Virus record (IMG/VR): IMGVR_UViG_3300030099_005645
Coordinates: 1 to 28,077 of that record
DNA length: 28,077 nucleotides
Direction: 5' to 3' (one strand)
From: a virus
Shown here: piece after piece, positions 1 through 8,070 of the stretch
Layout: each line of letters opens with the position of its first letter
Numbering within the stretch: position 1 is the first letter of the stretch
The notes under the pieces: model-generated
What the model was told of the DNA's origin: nothing
The model's database searches: none
Seen by the model: only the letters and a program-made list of their open reading frames with translations
Program-made: the position numbers and the translations under genes

Positions 1-269
1 GGATTTTGACCGACTTCAACTAAGTATGCTTTGTCAAAGTTCTCACCACAATCCCATTCATCTTTGTTCTTGTAATGAAGTTCAACATATTGATAAGCGT
101 TCCCATTCATCATTCCGCCTCCAGCAGTTGTGATTTTCACTATATATGATTCTTCCTTATCATAAGCACAGAAATCATATTCTTCATCACTATCACTGCT
201 GTCTCCGCAGTCTGGAACAAAATCTTTATCTTCAACAAGAGCGTTCTGTGTATCAGCGTTAATTGTCAT
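1..269 (-). CDS. Partial acidic early protein, runs off left edge
   Basis: Reading leftward from an ATG at 267-269, the frame stays open for 89 codons to the window edge, so the C-terminus is missing. I do not recognise the family. The N-terminal third is very acidic, with a Ser/Asp/Glu run at about residues 20-31, and three cysteines are visible; the rest looks like a small beta-rich fold. The gene has the early promoter 12-mer at 309-320, with 43 bases between the AAAATTGA core and the ATG, which supports both the start and the reality of the gene. It resembles the other acidic, cysteine-containing early product at 25556-26008 in composition only. It points away from hairpin 1. Confidence 0.75.
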   Translation of the reverse strand, partial: MTINADTQNALVEDKDFVPDCGDSSDSDEEYDFCAYDKEESYIVKITTAGGGMMNGNAYQYVELHYKNKDEWDCGENFDKAYLVEVGQN

Positions 270-308
270 TGTTATGTATCTTATGAGAGTTATTCTTAAA
301 TCAAAATC

Positions 309-320
309 AAAATCAATTTT
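309..320 (-). promoter_or_regulatory. Early promoter motif AAAATTGATTTT (partial left gene)
   Basis: On the minus strand the 12-mer AAAATTGATTTT is followed by a further GATTTTGA. The AAAATTGA core is 43 bases from the ATG at 269. It matches the Mimivirus early promoter octamer and recurs before six other genes here. Confidence 0.8.
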
Positions 321-374
321 ATGATTTAAGATTTTAAAACATACAATAGATTATAGATATAGATAAATAAAAAT

Positions 375-448
375 AGGGAGGAAAGGGAGCAGATTTTTCC
401 TCCGTGAATTTTTTTCTCTGTGAAGAATTGCCCTCCCTTCCCTCCCTT
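375..448. terminator. Hairpin repeat copy 1
   Basis: A purine arm (AGGGAGGAAAGGGAGC, 375-390) is followed by a pyrimidine arm at 430-448 that can pair with it. The interior, read on the minus strand, is nearly the same as copy 2 at 5831-5904, including TTCTTCAC, an A run and TTCAC. The stop codon of the leftward gene 447-710 overlaps the outer edge of the pyrimidine arm, so this is a plausible transcript 3' end. It also lies about 100 bases upstream of the next leftward gene. Confidence 0.7.
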
Positions 449-710
449 AATCTCTGTGTCCGATATATGGGGACTTTGATTTAATCTCGGCAGACTTGCT
501 CCTAGTTATAATTTCATTAGCGGGACTATTCTTATGATTCTCTATCTTTGCTTCTAGTTGTTCTTCATTTCTTATACAGCATTTCTTTAATATATCTAAA
601 CTTCTTTTAAATCCATATACATTACATATATTCTTGAGTTCTCGGCATTCCTTACACCAATATCCAAAAGTAGATTCTCTAGGTTCTGTCTCGCAAAAAT
701 AACAAGGCAT
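447..710 (-). CDS. Small zinc-ribbon protein
   Basis: This 87-residue protein has two CxxC pairs (C3/C6 and C19/C22) separated by 12 residues, the pattern of a treble-clef or zinc-ribbon knuckle. Behind it is a basic helical region with an NVYGF motif near residue 31. Similar small proteins with a CxFC...WCxxCR pattern occur, to my recollection, in aquatic large DNA viruses and their relatives; I cannot verify that here. A nucleic-acid or protein-binding role is inferred only from the zinc knuckle. It lies downstream of the 752-1147 gene in the same direction with a 41-base gap and has no early box of its own, so it may be co-transcribed. Its stop touches hairpin 1. Confidence 0.75.
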   Translation of the reverse strand: MPCYFCETEPRESTFGYWCKECRELKNICNVYGFKRSLDILKKCCIRNEEQLEAKIENHKNSPANEIITRSKSAEIKSKSPYIGHRD

Positions 711-751
711 ATAAAATAAAAAAATATAATAAATAAATCAAATCCAAATAA

Positions 752-1147
752 TTATTGATTGCGACTGGCAATCATTTTATCATAAGCATCAATAGTATCA
801 TTTATAATTTCTGGTTTCTTATGAGAAATATGGTCTCTCAGTTTCTTAATAACTGCTTTTGCTTCTGCTATTTCTGTAAGTTTCTTTGATGTATTTTCAT
901 TAAGGTCAAATAATTCATTCTTCACAAGTCTAAGTTCCCATTTTAATTTTGTTATTTCAAGTTCGCATTCAAGTCTCCGAACACGTTCTTTGTATCCTTC
1001 TTGAAAAACACCCAGAAGATAATCTGCCATCTTTCCCACTGGAAGATTATCTATGATTTCTTCAAGTTCATAATCTAGGGATAAATCATTATCCTTGTTA
1101 TAATAATTTTTAAAATATTCAATCATATCTGTGTCTGTTGCTGGCAT
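752..1147 (-). CDS. Coiled-coil early protein of unknown function
   Basis: This 131-residue protein is rich in Glu, Lys and Leu, with heptad-like leucines from roughly residue 50 to 115, so a long coiled coil is expected. I do not recognise the family and see no catalytic motif. The start is supported by an exact early promoter 12-mer at 1187-1198 with a 43-base gap from the AAAATTGA core to the ATG. A second conserved box (TTAAGGTTATT..CTCA) lies at 1162-1177. The gene follows the primase-helicase in the same direction but has its own promoter, so it is a separate early unit. Confidence 0.8.
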   Translation of the reverse strand: MPATDTDMIEYFKNYYNKDNDLSLDYELEEIIDNLPVGKMADYLLGVFQEGYKERVRRLECELEITKLKWELRLVKNELFDLNENTSKKLTEIAEAKAVIKKLRDHISHKKPEIINDTIDAYDKMIASRNQ

Positions 1148-1161
1148 TGTTATTTATCTGT

Positions 1162-1177
1162 TGAGGAATAACCTTAA
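1162..1177 (-). promoter_or_regulatory. Conserved leader box TTAAGGTTATTCCTCA
   Basis: Read on the minus strand, TTAAGGTTATTCCTCA and the following AT-rich bases up to the ATG nearly match the leader of the gene at 4127-4480 (4495-4510). A looser version is found at 284-299. The role is unknown; it could be the transcription start region or a leader element. Confidence 0.5.
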
Positions 1178-1186
1178 ATAATTTTT

Positions 1187-1198
1187 AAAATCAATTTT
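1187..1198 (-). promoter_or_regulatory. Early promoter motif (coiled-coil gene)
   Basis: Exact minus-strand AAAATTGATTTT, with the core 43 bases from the ATG at 1147. Confidence 0.8.
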
Positions 1199-1213
1199 AT
1201 TTTTTCATTTAAG

Positions 1214-3694
1214 TTAATCTAAGAACTCTTCTTCACTCTCGCTCTCCGAGCAATCACTAAAATCAATATCCTTATCTAAATCAAATGATTCTATAAGATT
1301 CTTTGTTCTGGGAATATTGAATTGATAGACATATCTGGAAATCTTCTTCTTGCGAATAATCTTCTTAATATCTCTGCTAGATAAATTCTCTTCACTGCCA
1401 GTATAGACATATTCATTGAGACAATTCTCAAATGCGGGTCTATCTAGTTTATTCTTGAGTCTCCATTCGTCCATAAATTCACAGAACAAATCCCACAACT
1501 TTGTCATATCGTATTTTGTTTCAAGGCATTTCCCAGACACAAACCATTCAGCAAATTTCACAATAACAGATTTATTGCGAAACTGAAGTTCTTTGTATAT
1601 TCTTGTGATAGGTCTGTGTCTCTTGAAATTGTAATCTTCTTCAATCTCAATAATGTCCCGTAAATACCACGCAAAGCATTTTGCCACAAGAGGGTCTTCT
1701 AAGTCTTCAAATAAATCCTCAAAATAATTTTCTATATATAAAACCTTATCCGAGCATTCAACAACAAAGAATCTTCTATCACCCACCTCAATACACACTG
1801 GATTCTTCTTATTCGTTGCGAAACAAGTCAGCATACAATTCTTAATCTTCTTCCTATCAATGCCTTTTTTCTCGTGAAAAATTTCTTCTTCAGTGCCGAA
1901 CTCCTTCAACCTAGCAGAATATTTATATCCAGCATTGCCGTCCATTTCATTGAAGACAACTAACAATTTCCCCTTCACAGCAGAATTGAATTGTCCTACA
2001 AAATCTTCAGCATTAGAAGAACAAGCATAATATTTATTGCCGAGAATCTTATTGCCGAACCAGTCAAGAAAAGCATTCTTCCCACAACCTTGAACTGACC
2101 GAAAGACAATCTGGACTTTAGGCAGATATGCTGGATATTGTAATTTATATGCGAATAATTTTAATAAATAATCATAAGATTTCTTATCACACCCAGACAG
2201 ATAATATAAATGAGCGAGAACTCTCTCAATCTTCTCTATGCGTTCTTCTTCATTCATTTCTTCAAACTGCTCGTCTTCAACATCGTCAATGAATAATCCG
2301 TCATATAAATTGTATGTATAACGATTACATTCACGAGGAGGCGGAACAAAGTTCATTCTATCATATTCTCTGCGATTCTGGTCTGTAATCCACAAATCAC
2401 AGAAATTTTTTATAATCATTTTTTTCTTCCCTTTCGGGTCAGTAGTTTCTATCACTGAATTAAGATTTATAAAATTCTGTTTAAATGCGTCCATTGACCG
2501 CTCCTTCAGTTGTGCTTCAACCCAGTCCATTTCACAATAAGTAGGTTTCTCACTCTTGACAATAAAACAATCCTTCTCAAATAATTCTTTTTGTTTCTTG
2601 TATGAAGAAATCTTATTGAATGAAGGTGGGTCAATCTGCTGACGGCGAAGTCTCTTCAGTTGTATGAAGACATCTTCATTTTGTTCCTTGAGATATTTCC
2701 AGAGAGACCCAGACTTCACCATTTTATCTGTGTCTAGTTGATTATCTGTTATATCTTTCCAAGTCTTCACATTCTCACGATACCAGTCCGCAGTCGCACT
2801 AGGGTGTTTATTCATAAATTCTATGAATAATCCCATATATTCTATGTCTTCTTCTTGATTTAGTGCTTGATTGTGAATCCCACACAACAACCGAAACCAG
2901 TGTGTATAAGAACCGAAGCACTCTGGATTCAACGCCTCAATCATTCTAATGAGAATCTCCCGAGGAATGGTCTCGTCCTCATTTAAGAAATTGTTGCGGA
3001 TTTTATCCTTAATCTTAAATTTCTTATCCTTCTTATTATTGTGTGTGTGAATTGAAGATTCAAGAGCATTTAAGTCCTTCTCTCTCAACTGAATATTGAG
3101 AACTGAATTAAATTTCTCAATTGTCATTTCACACACACAAGCAAGATTCTCCACCTTGCTATTCACAGATTCAAATGCGTATTCAGTAATAATATCAAGT
3201 TCCATATTATTCACCTTCAATTCCGCTTGATAGTTTCCAGACTTGTCAATCTTGATATATCTATGTCTGCCATATTTTTTCGTCAAAGATTTTGTAATAG
3301 GTGCTCCATTGAACTCATTCAATCCTATAACAAAATCCTCAGCGTCCTTATCATCAGTATCAACCATAATGAACTGAGTGTTGTATAGGAGAATAATAAC
3401 TCCGTCGCACTCACTCAATTTTCCGTGTTCTGCTAACCAGCGATTATGTGCTGACACCATTTTTGAGTCCCATTTATAAAAAGGAACACCGAAGTTAGGT
3501 GAATACACGAAATCATTATTGCTGATTTTTATTCTGCTGATATAACAAGGTGTCTTCTTCCCATTCTTGTAAAAGAATCTTGTATGAATCCTCAGCAGTC
3601 CATTGCTGGAACAGAACTGGATAATATCTAGCGGTTTCTTCTCAGCACCATTGACCTTGAATTTTCTAGTGATTTTTTTTTTTGTGTTATTCAT
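1214..3694 (-). CDS. Primase / superfamily-3 (D5-like) helicase
   Basis: This 826-residue protein is the likely replication initiator. The C-terminal half is a superfamily-3 helicase: Walker A SVQGCGKN at 533-540, Walker B ending in FNEMD at 581-585, motif C around CFATNKKNP at 624-632 and a GDRRFF arginine-finger segment at 638-643. The N-terminal half contains an acidic VDTDD motif at 111-115 inside a primase/polymerase-like region. A stretch around 240-340 with a tryptophan-containing helix resembles a primase C-terminal linker domain. The C-terminus ends in an acidic Ser/Glu tail. Such primase-helicase fusions replace a dedicated polymerase-primase pair in many polinton-like viruses and virophages. 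An early promoter box (3732-3743) with a 41-base gap to the ATG fits early expression. Confidence 0.93.
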   Translation of the reverse strand: MNNTKKKITRKFKVNGAEKKPLDIIQFCSSNGLLRIHTRFFYKNGKKTPCYISRIKISNNDFVYSPNFGVPFYKWDSKMVSAHNRWLAEHGKLSECDGVIILLYNTQFIMVDTDDKDAEDFVIGLNEFNGAPITKSLTKKYGRHRYIKIDKSGNYQAELKVNNMELDIITEYAFESVNSKVENLACVCEMTIEKFNSVLNIQLREKDLNALESSIHTHNNKKDKKFKIKDKIRNNFLNEDETIPREILIRMIEALNPECFGSYTHWFRLLCGIHNQALNQEEDIEYMGLFIEFMNKHPSATADWYRENVKTWKDITDNQLDTDKMVKSGSLWKYLKEQNEDVFIQLKRLRRQQIDPPSFNKISSYKKQKELFEKDCFIVKSEKPTYCEMDWVEAQLKERSMDAFKQNFINLNSVIETTDPKGKKKMIIKNFCDLWITDQNRREYDRMNFVPPPRECNRYTYNLYDGLFIDDVEDEQFEEMNEEERIEKIERVLAHLYYLSGCDKKSYDYLLKLFAYKLQYPAYLPKVQIVFRSVQGCGKNAFLDWFGNKILGNKYYACSSNAEDFVGQFNSAVKGKLLVVFNEMDGNAGYKYSARLKEFGTEEEIFHEKKGIDRKKIKNCMLTCFATNKKNPVCIEVGDRRFFVVECSDKVLYIENYFEDLFEDLEDPLVAKCFAWYLRDIIEIEEDYNFKRHRPITRIYKELQFRNKSVIVKFAEWFVSGKCLETKYDMTKLWDLFCEFMDEWRLKNKLDRPAFENCLNEYVYTGSEENLSSRDIKKIIRKKKISRYVYQFNIPRTKNLIESFDLDKDIDFSDCSESESEEEFLD

Positions 3695-3731
3695 TATCTA
3701 ATATATAATCATAATTCTTTAGGTGATTTTT

Positions 3732-3743
3732 AAAATCAATTTT
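3732..3743 (-). promoter_or_regulatory. Early promoter motif (primase-helicase)
   Basis: Exact minus-strand AAAATTGATTTT followed by an A-rich run. The core is 41 bases from the ATG at 3694. Confidence 0.8.
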
Positions 3744-3843
3744 ATTATTTCTCATATAAAAAACATTCCTATAGGGAGGTTATGTCTAATATTATAAATA
3801 TATATTTTATAAATCACTTAAGAAATAACCGATTATCTATAAT

Positions 3844-4134
3844 ATGAGTAATAATAGTTGTTTATTAGTGCCCGCTAAATATGTAAGTATAGATAAAATA
3901 TATTATGAATGTCCCTTTTGCTGGACTTGTAGAAGAACAAAGAGACAATTCTCCTCCAATAGGAGAGGAACTGGAAGAATAGTTAAGAGTAGAGTTCCCA
4001 CACTACATCACCACGGGAATGAAACTAGAAAAATAAATCACGACTTCAAAACAAGTCGCTCAAGTCATTGTCAATTTAATGATACTCCAGTTGATATTTT
4101 TGTTTCTAAATATACAGAACAACCTCCTAGTTAA
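3844..4134 (+). CDS. Small zinc-finger-like protein
   Basis: This 96-residue protein has a CPFC pair at 23-26, a histidine cluster LHHHG at 54-58 and a late SHC at 74-76, preceded by a basic arginine-rich loop. The order CxxC...HxH...HC is a plausible zinc site, and small proteins of this pattern are, to my recollection, frequent in giant viruses and phages; the function is unknown. Upstream sequence is AT-rich and includes CTTAAGAAATAACC at 3817-3830, which partly resembles the leader box of neighbouring genes. Its 3' end overlaps the converging gene at 4127-4480 by 8 bases. Confidence 0.75.
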   Translation: MSNNSCLLVPAKYVSIDKIYYECPFCWTCRRTKRQFSSNRRGTGRIVKSRVPTLHHHGNETRKINHDFKTSRSSHCQFNDTPVDIFVSKYTEQPPS

Positions 4135-4480
4135 AATGAACCACTGCTACTGGATTCTTCTTTTTTATTATTTTAGGTAATTTTTTTTTTATTATAGGTA
4201 AGTCATCTTCACTAGACTCACTATCTTTTTTCCTTGCTCTATATTCTTTTTGTTTCTGCTTGTAATAATCTTTGTTGTTATTATATCTTGCTTTTGTTCT
4301 CAATTTTCTTTCCATAATATTCTTCTCTACTTTCGCTCTTTCAACCTCAGTCATTCCTTCCCAGTATGTATAGTTCCGCTGATAATATGATTTAGAATGT
4401 TTCCTAGCATTGCTTTTTATTTCTTGAAGACGCTCATAGGCATTATCAAGTGCGATTTCGTCTCTCAAAGAGTCTCCCAT
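4127..4480 (-). CDS. Basic, helical protein of unknown function
   Basis: I choose the ATG at 4478-4480 (117 residues, beginning MGDSLRDE). A longer frame would run through the promoter region and collide with the divergent gene at 4565. The protein is strongly basic, with repeated Tyr/Lys/Arg helices (YYQRNYTYW near 35-43, and a KARYNNNKDYYKQKQKEYRARKK-like stretch near 70-92). An acidic SESSEDD patch follows, then a lysine-rich tail. The composition suggests nucleic-acid binding, but I do not recognise the family. Its leader contains the TTAAGGTTATTTCTCA box at 4495-4510 but not the early 12-mer. Confidence 0.7.
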   Translation of the reverse strand: MGDSLRDEIALDNAYERLQEIKSNARKHSKSYYQRNYTYWEGMTEVERAKVEKNIMERKLRTKARYNNNKDYYKQKQKEYRARKKDSESSEDDLPIIKKKLPKIIKKKNPVAVVHFN

Positions 4481-4494
4481 TATTATATATCTAC

Positions 4495-4510
4495 TGAGAA
4501 ATAACCTTAA
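4495..4510 (-). promoter_or_regulatory. Conserved leader box TTAAGGTTATTTCTCA
   Basis: Read on the minus strand, this 16-mer and its downstream AGATA-ATAA sequence match the leader of the coiled-coil gene at 1162-1177 with one difference in the box. It decides the downstream start at 4480 rather than a longer frame. Confidence 0.5.
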
Positions 4511-4564
4511 GTAATTTAGAAAAATATAATTTTTTTTGAAATTTAAAATCTCCTCCTTATTTAT

Positions 4565-5476
4565 ATGAGTCATAATAAGATTGTCGGCAGAGATAATACT
4601 AATCATTTAAGCGAAGTCAAAGTTCATAATGGGGCATTGAAAACTGGTCTTGATACAACTGACACTGGATTCCTCACTCTTGCTGGATATGTAGATGGAA
4701 TTGAAGGCAAACTTGATTCACTAATAACTGGAACTAATATCAAAGGCACAGATGGTTCAAGTATAAATGGAGATGGTAGTGGTAATATAAAGGCAAATAT
4801 TATAAATAGTATAAATATAAATCCAGCAAATAGCAGTAATGGAGAACACGCAAATCATAGCGGACACTCTGTATCAGTTATGCCAAGATGCCGAACAGAT
4901 ATAGCAGACCATACAACTGGTGTATTTCTCTTAGCAGATGCCAACGGACACCAGCAAGTAGATATAGCAAATCAACCAAATTTTAAATTAGAAGATTTAA
5001 GCAGTAGTCTCAACGCTCAGCACGCTTCGGGGTCTGGTCGCAGTATGGCAACAACTCTCAAAGCACGAACAGATATAACAGACCATAACGCATCTATATT
5101 TATCAAAGCGGATAGTGAAGGTAAAGTAATGATGAATCAACCATTAGAAAATGATGTTATTGATGCCTCCTTAGCAGTGCCGAATGCCACACCTACAAAC
5201 ACTAGTGTTATAACAATTGAATCAAAACCCTATAAGGGGAAAATATCAGTTGTCTTTGAAAGCACTATTGCTGGCAGTGCCTTACTTATAACTCCTCAAT
5301 GGGCGACAAGTAGCGGAGGCACATACTATAATTTTGATTTATCCCATACAGAAGAATTTAATAGTGGAAATGCTAAGATTTTAATATTAAAGGATTTTGT
5401 CCCACCTTTCGTGAAGGTTTCATTATCCCAGTCTTCTGGAGTGTCGGTGAATTACAAAGTCTCAGCAATCTATTGA
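4565..5476 (+). CDS. Fibre-like or virion surface protein
   Basis: This 303-residue protein looks like a fibre or surface protein, by inference from composition. It is rich in Gly, Ser, Asn and Thr in its N-terminal half. Two tandem repeats of about 40 residues are visible at about 99-138 and 156-193. Each carries an RTDI[AT]DH core, then a short beta hairpin ending in NQP. The C-terminal 85 residues (about 219-303) look like a beta-sandwich and resemble part of the 123-residue protein at 5963-6334. No enzyme motif or signal peptide is visible. It is divergent from the basic protein at 4127-4480 with an 84-base shared promoter region. Confidence 0.65.
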   Translation: MSHNKIVGRDNTNHLSEVKVHNGALKTGLDTTDTGFLTLAGYVDGIEGKLDSLITGTNIKGTDGSSINGDGSGNIKANIINSININPANSSNGEHANHSGHSVSVMPRCRTDIADHTTGVFLLADANGHQQVDIANQPNFKLEDLSSSLNAQHASGSGRSMATTLKARTDITDHNASIFIKADSEGKVMMNQPLENDVIDASLAVPNATPTNTSVITIESKPYKGKISVVFESTIAGSALLITPQWATSSGGTYYNFDLSHTEEFNSGNAKILILKDFVPPFVKVSLSQSSGVSVNYKVSAIY

Positions 5477-5498
5477 TAGACTTCATATCTTATAAAAC

Positions 5499-5510
5499 AA
5501 AATTGATTTT
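5499..5510 (+). promoter_or_regulatory. Early promoter motif (92-residue gene)
   Basis: Exact AAAATTGATTTT followed by GATTTTG. The core is 43 bases before the ATG at 5550. Confidence 0.8.
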
Positions 5511-5549
5511 GATTTTGAGTCAAGATTCAAAGCAACAAGAGATAGAATA

Positions 5550-5828
5550 ATGAGCGGAAATAAGGGATTCACATACAACACTACTTATGATATTCTTACG
5601 GAGCAAGGATATTTCATATACTGGTTCTTTGATATGGGAGTGATGACTTTCTTCAATAGCAAGGAGGACTTCTTCGCCAGTGAAAGAGACGGAGAAGATG
5701 AACTGAGAGAATATATTAAAAAAAAATATAATGAACCAGATATTCATTCTTGTGGTGTTCTTACTCAACAATACAGAGAAGATTTTCAAATGGATTATAT
5801 TATGCTAGACGGCAAGAAATTTCCTTAA
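5550..5828 (+). CDS. Early 92-residue protein of unknown function
   Basis: I do not recognise this protein. It has an aromatic-rich N-terminal part (YFIYWFFDMG near 21-30), which looks more like a folded core than a membrane segment because acidic residues follow at once. A mixed acidic/basic helix and a short C-terminal beta region come after. The real strand is the plus strand: an early promoter 12-mer precedes it at the standard 43-base spacing, and its stop codon is followed within two bases by hairpin 2. An opposing frame over the same bases has neither signal. Confidence 0.7.
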   Translation: MSGNKGFTYNTTYDILTEQGYFIYWFFDMGVMTFFNSKEDFFASERDGEDELREYIKKKYNEPDIHSCGVLTQQYREDFQMDYIMLDGKKFP

Positions 5829-5830
5829 GG

Positions 5831-5904
5831 AAGGGAGGGAAGGGAGGGCATTTCTTCACGGAAAAAAAATTCACAGATAAAAAAAACTGCTCCCTTTCCT
5901 CCCT
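5831..5904. terminator. Hairpin repeat copy 2
   Basis: The purine arm (AAGGGAGGGAAGGGAGGGC, 5831-5849) and pyrimidine arm (GCTCCCTTTCCTCCCT, 5889-5904) can pair. The loop holds TTCTTCACGG, an A run and TTCACAGA. It begins two bases after the stop of the plus-strand gene 5550-5828 and lies between converging genes, as expected for a 3'-end signal. Confidence 0.75.
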
Positions 5905-5962
5905 ATTTTGTTAAATTAAATAATAATATTTAATTAAATATTTTTTTTTCTTTTTCATTTAA

Positions 5963-6334
5963 TTATATTGTTATTAAATGACCGCTATTTTTATTAAAGA
6001 ATATATGAATTTTAATTGTATCTGTGGCACTTAAGGCAACACCTCCAGTATCAAATTCCATAAAGACTTGTTCTCCTTCGCATATATCACTTTTAAATAA
6101 ATAACTATTAGCAGTATAATTATATGTCTTATCAAGACTAGGTGTTCTTAAATCGTGGAAATGAAATTTTAATTTAATTGTTAAGTCTATTGTAGAATGA
6201 ACTGATATTTTAAAATTATCAAAATTATAACAATCAACTGAAGATGTCTCAAATTTATTAGCAGTTAAGGAAAAATTAGTTGCTAAATCATTTCTGGATA
6301 ATGTTGTATTTATTGATGTATTAAAATCTCTCAT
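5963..6334 (-). CDS. Small beta-rich protein, possibly structural
   Basis: This 123-residue protein has alternating hydrophobic/polar strands and no catalytic motif. From about residue 35 on, its pattern (ISVHSTIDLTIKL, an aromatic-rich turn, a GEQVFMEF strand, a final KIHIFF strand) resembles the C-terminal domain of the fibre-like protein at 4565-5476. The two may share a beta-sandwich fold; this is by eye and weak. It is divergent from MCP-like 1 with a 53-base shared AT-rich promoter region and carries no early 12-mer. A minor virion component is a guess from its location. Confidence 0.6.
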   Translation of the reverse strand: MRDFNTSINTTLSRNDLATNFSLTANKFETSSVDCYNFDNFKISVHSTIDLTIKLKFHFHDLRTPSLDKTYNYTANSYLFKSDICEGEQVFMEFDTGGVALSATDTIKIHIFFNKNSGHLITI

Positions 6335-6379
6335 TTAAATTATATTTTATTTTTATTTTAAAATAAAATCTTATTATAA

Positions 6380-6387
6380 TTTATAAA
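6380..6387 (+). promoter_or_regulatory. Late-type start motif TTTATAAA (MCP-like 1)
   Basis: TTTATAAA abuts the ATG at 6388. The same octamer directly precedes the other two MCP-like genes (9008 and 23978). Its role as late promoter or initiator is inferred. Confidence 0.5.
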
Positions 6388-8037
6388 ATGGCGACTGATA
6401 ATAATTCTGCTGGAAATATTGCTTCAACTATGAACTCTAAATATATCTCCATAAAACCCGAGAATGGAGAAGTATTCAATCCCGGTCAAAAAATAATCTA
6501 TAATATTGAACCTAATATAGGTTATATTAAGAGAGATTCCTATTTAATCTTAGATGTTGTAAATAAAACTAGTGATAATTCAAGATATTGTCTAGGTCAA
6601 GCGGGGGCACATAGTCTTATACAACAAATAAATATTTATTCAAAAGAAACTGGAATCTTACTTGAGAATTTAAATAATTATAATCAATGGGTTGCTCTTG
6701 AAAATCAATATAAAACTGACGATAAAACACAATTAGCAATTAAAGAAGGTGTAAGACTTCCTTGTGAAGCAACTCACCAAGATATTGTAGGAAATGTATT
6801 CCACAGATTTCCTTCTCTTCCAGATACAAGATTCCTTGCTAATCAAAACTTAAGTCCCGTAGATGAAAATGGTAATGCTAATTTTATGGAAAAAAGATAT
6901 TGTATCCCTCTCCGTTGTGGTATATTTAGACACTGGGACGATGAAAGATTGATTCCAATTTTAAATATGGGAGGATTAAGAATTGAATTGATACTTGCTG
7001 ACGCTAATCTTGCCTTACAAAGACTTCCTATCAATAAATCAGCAGTAGGGTCTCCAGACGGAGTTCATAATGTATCACTCACTCAAACTGGAGCATTATT
7101 AAATTTAAGAGGTGGCGGAGATACTGACTTTGTTATAACAAATGCTTCCTCAATAGACAGATGTGGATTCGCAGTAGGTAATCAAGTTGTATTAAGAGCA
7201 GAAATCGGCGGAGGTGGCGGTGTTGTTAATACATATAGAACTGTAACTGCTATTGCTGATAATGGTGCTGGTGTGATTACAATCACCCTTAGCGGAGGTA
7301 ATATCGGAGCAACGACCGCCGCCGCCCTACTCTTAGTGAATACAAGCACAACAAACGGAGGCAACTTCGGCAATGGAGATGCCGTAGACCCAGTATATCA
7401 AATCACTGGAACTGAATATAGATTATGTGTTGTAGCACCCACCGCTCAACAAGCAAAAGCACTAACAAGCAATTTAAATTATGAATTCACCACTTATGAT
7501 TTATTCTTAGATAATATTCCAACAACAAGTCTTAGACACCAAATCCCTATTCATTCAGTAGCAAGTAAAGCAAAATGTATTATGAGTATGATGTATGATG
7601 CTTCAAAAGAAAGAGACGTAGCAACACAGACATATTATACTGGAGTTATGGACTCAACTGCTCTCACAACTGGATATTTAAATGATATTGTCTTCTTCAT
7701 AAATAATAAATTATATCCTCTCCGCTCATACAATCCACAAAGACACGCTGATAGAGTCTTAAATCTTAATGAATTAGTTAAATCATTTAATTCAATAAAC
7801 ACACCAGTATTATCACTAGGAAGCAATGAAAGAGGAAAACTAGAAGATTATGTGAATACTCAGTTAGTATGTAGAGAGTTAGCAAGAGGAGATTTTGTCT
7901 TTGATTTAAGAAATGCTGAACCAGAAATCCGTGTAGGATTCAGCGGTGCTAGACCACAGAATTTAAGAGTCAATACTTTTGTATGGAGCAAAAAGGTTAT
8001 AACAACAACTCAATCGGGAGTTCAAGTGATTTATTAA
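6388..8037 (+). CDS. Major capsid protein-like, paralogue 1 (double jelly roll)
   Basis: This 549-residue protein has the length and pattern of double-jelly-roll capsid proteins. The N-terminus shows strand pattern FNPGQKIIYNI...SYLILDV, then GAHSLIQQINIYS and an LLENLNNYNQW segment (about 72-101). The end of the first jelly roll contains a CIPLRCGIF...LRIELILA pattern. The second half carries a FINNKLYP strand and an NTFVWSKK C-terminal strand. Its counterparts at 9008 and 23978 share the order of these patterns but little identity. A Gly/Thr-rich insertion near 235-330 is specific to this copy. It is followed closely by a basic small-protein cluster and likely forms part of the capsid shell. 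Confidence 0.8.
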   Translation: MATDNNSAGNIASTMNSKYISIKPENGEVFNPGQKIIYNIEPNIGYIKRDSYLILDVVNKTSDNSRYCLGQAGAHSLIQQINIYSKETGILLENLNNYNQWVALENQYKTDDKTQLAIKEGVRLPCEATHQDIVGNVFHRFPSLPDTRFLANQNLSPVDENGNANFMEKRYCIPLRCGIFRHWDDERLIPILNMGGLRIELILADANLALQRLPINKSAVGSPDGVHNVSLTQTGALLNLRGGGDTDFVITNASSIDRCGFAVGNQVVLRAEIGGGGGVVNTYRTVTAIADNGAGVITITLSGGNIGATTAAALLLVNTSTTNGGNFGNGDAVDPVYQITGTEYRLCVVAPTAQQAKALTSNLNYEFTTYDLFLDNIPTTSLRHQIPIHSVASKAKCIMSMMYDASKERDVATQTYYTGVMDSTALTTGYLNDIVFFINNKLYPLRSYNPQRHADRVLNLNELVKSFNSINTPVLSLGSNERGKLEDYVNTQLVCRELARGDFVFDLRNAEPEIRVGFSGARPQNLRVNTFVWSKKVITTTQSGVQVIY

Positions 8038-8070
8038 AAAACTTTTAAAAAAAGTTATATCAAAATATAT

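Noticed and set aside
4481-4606. N-terminal extension of the basic leftward gene to an ATG at 4606
   Set aside because: It would run through a conserved leader box and overlap the start of the divergent fibre-like gene; the ATG at 4480 has the expected leader.
5520-5789. Leftward frame opposite the 92-residue early gene
   Set aside because: It has no promoter box or hairpin at its end, whereas the plus-strand frame has both at standard positions.
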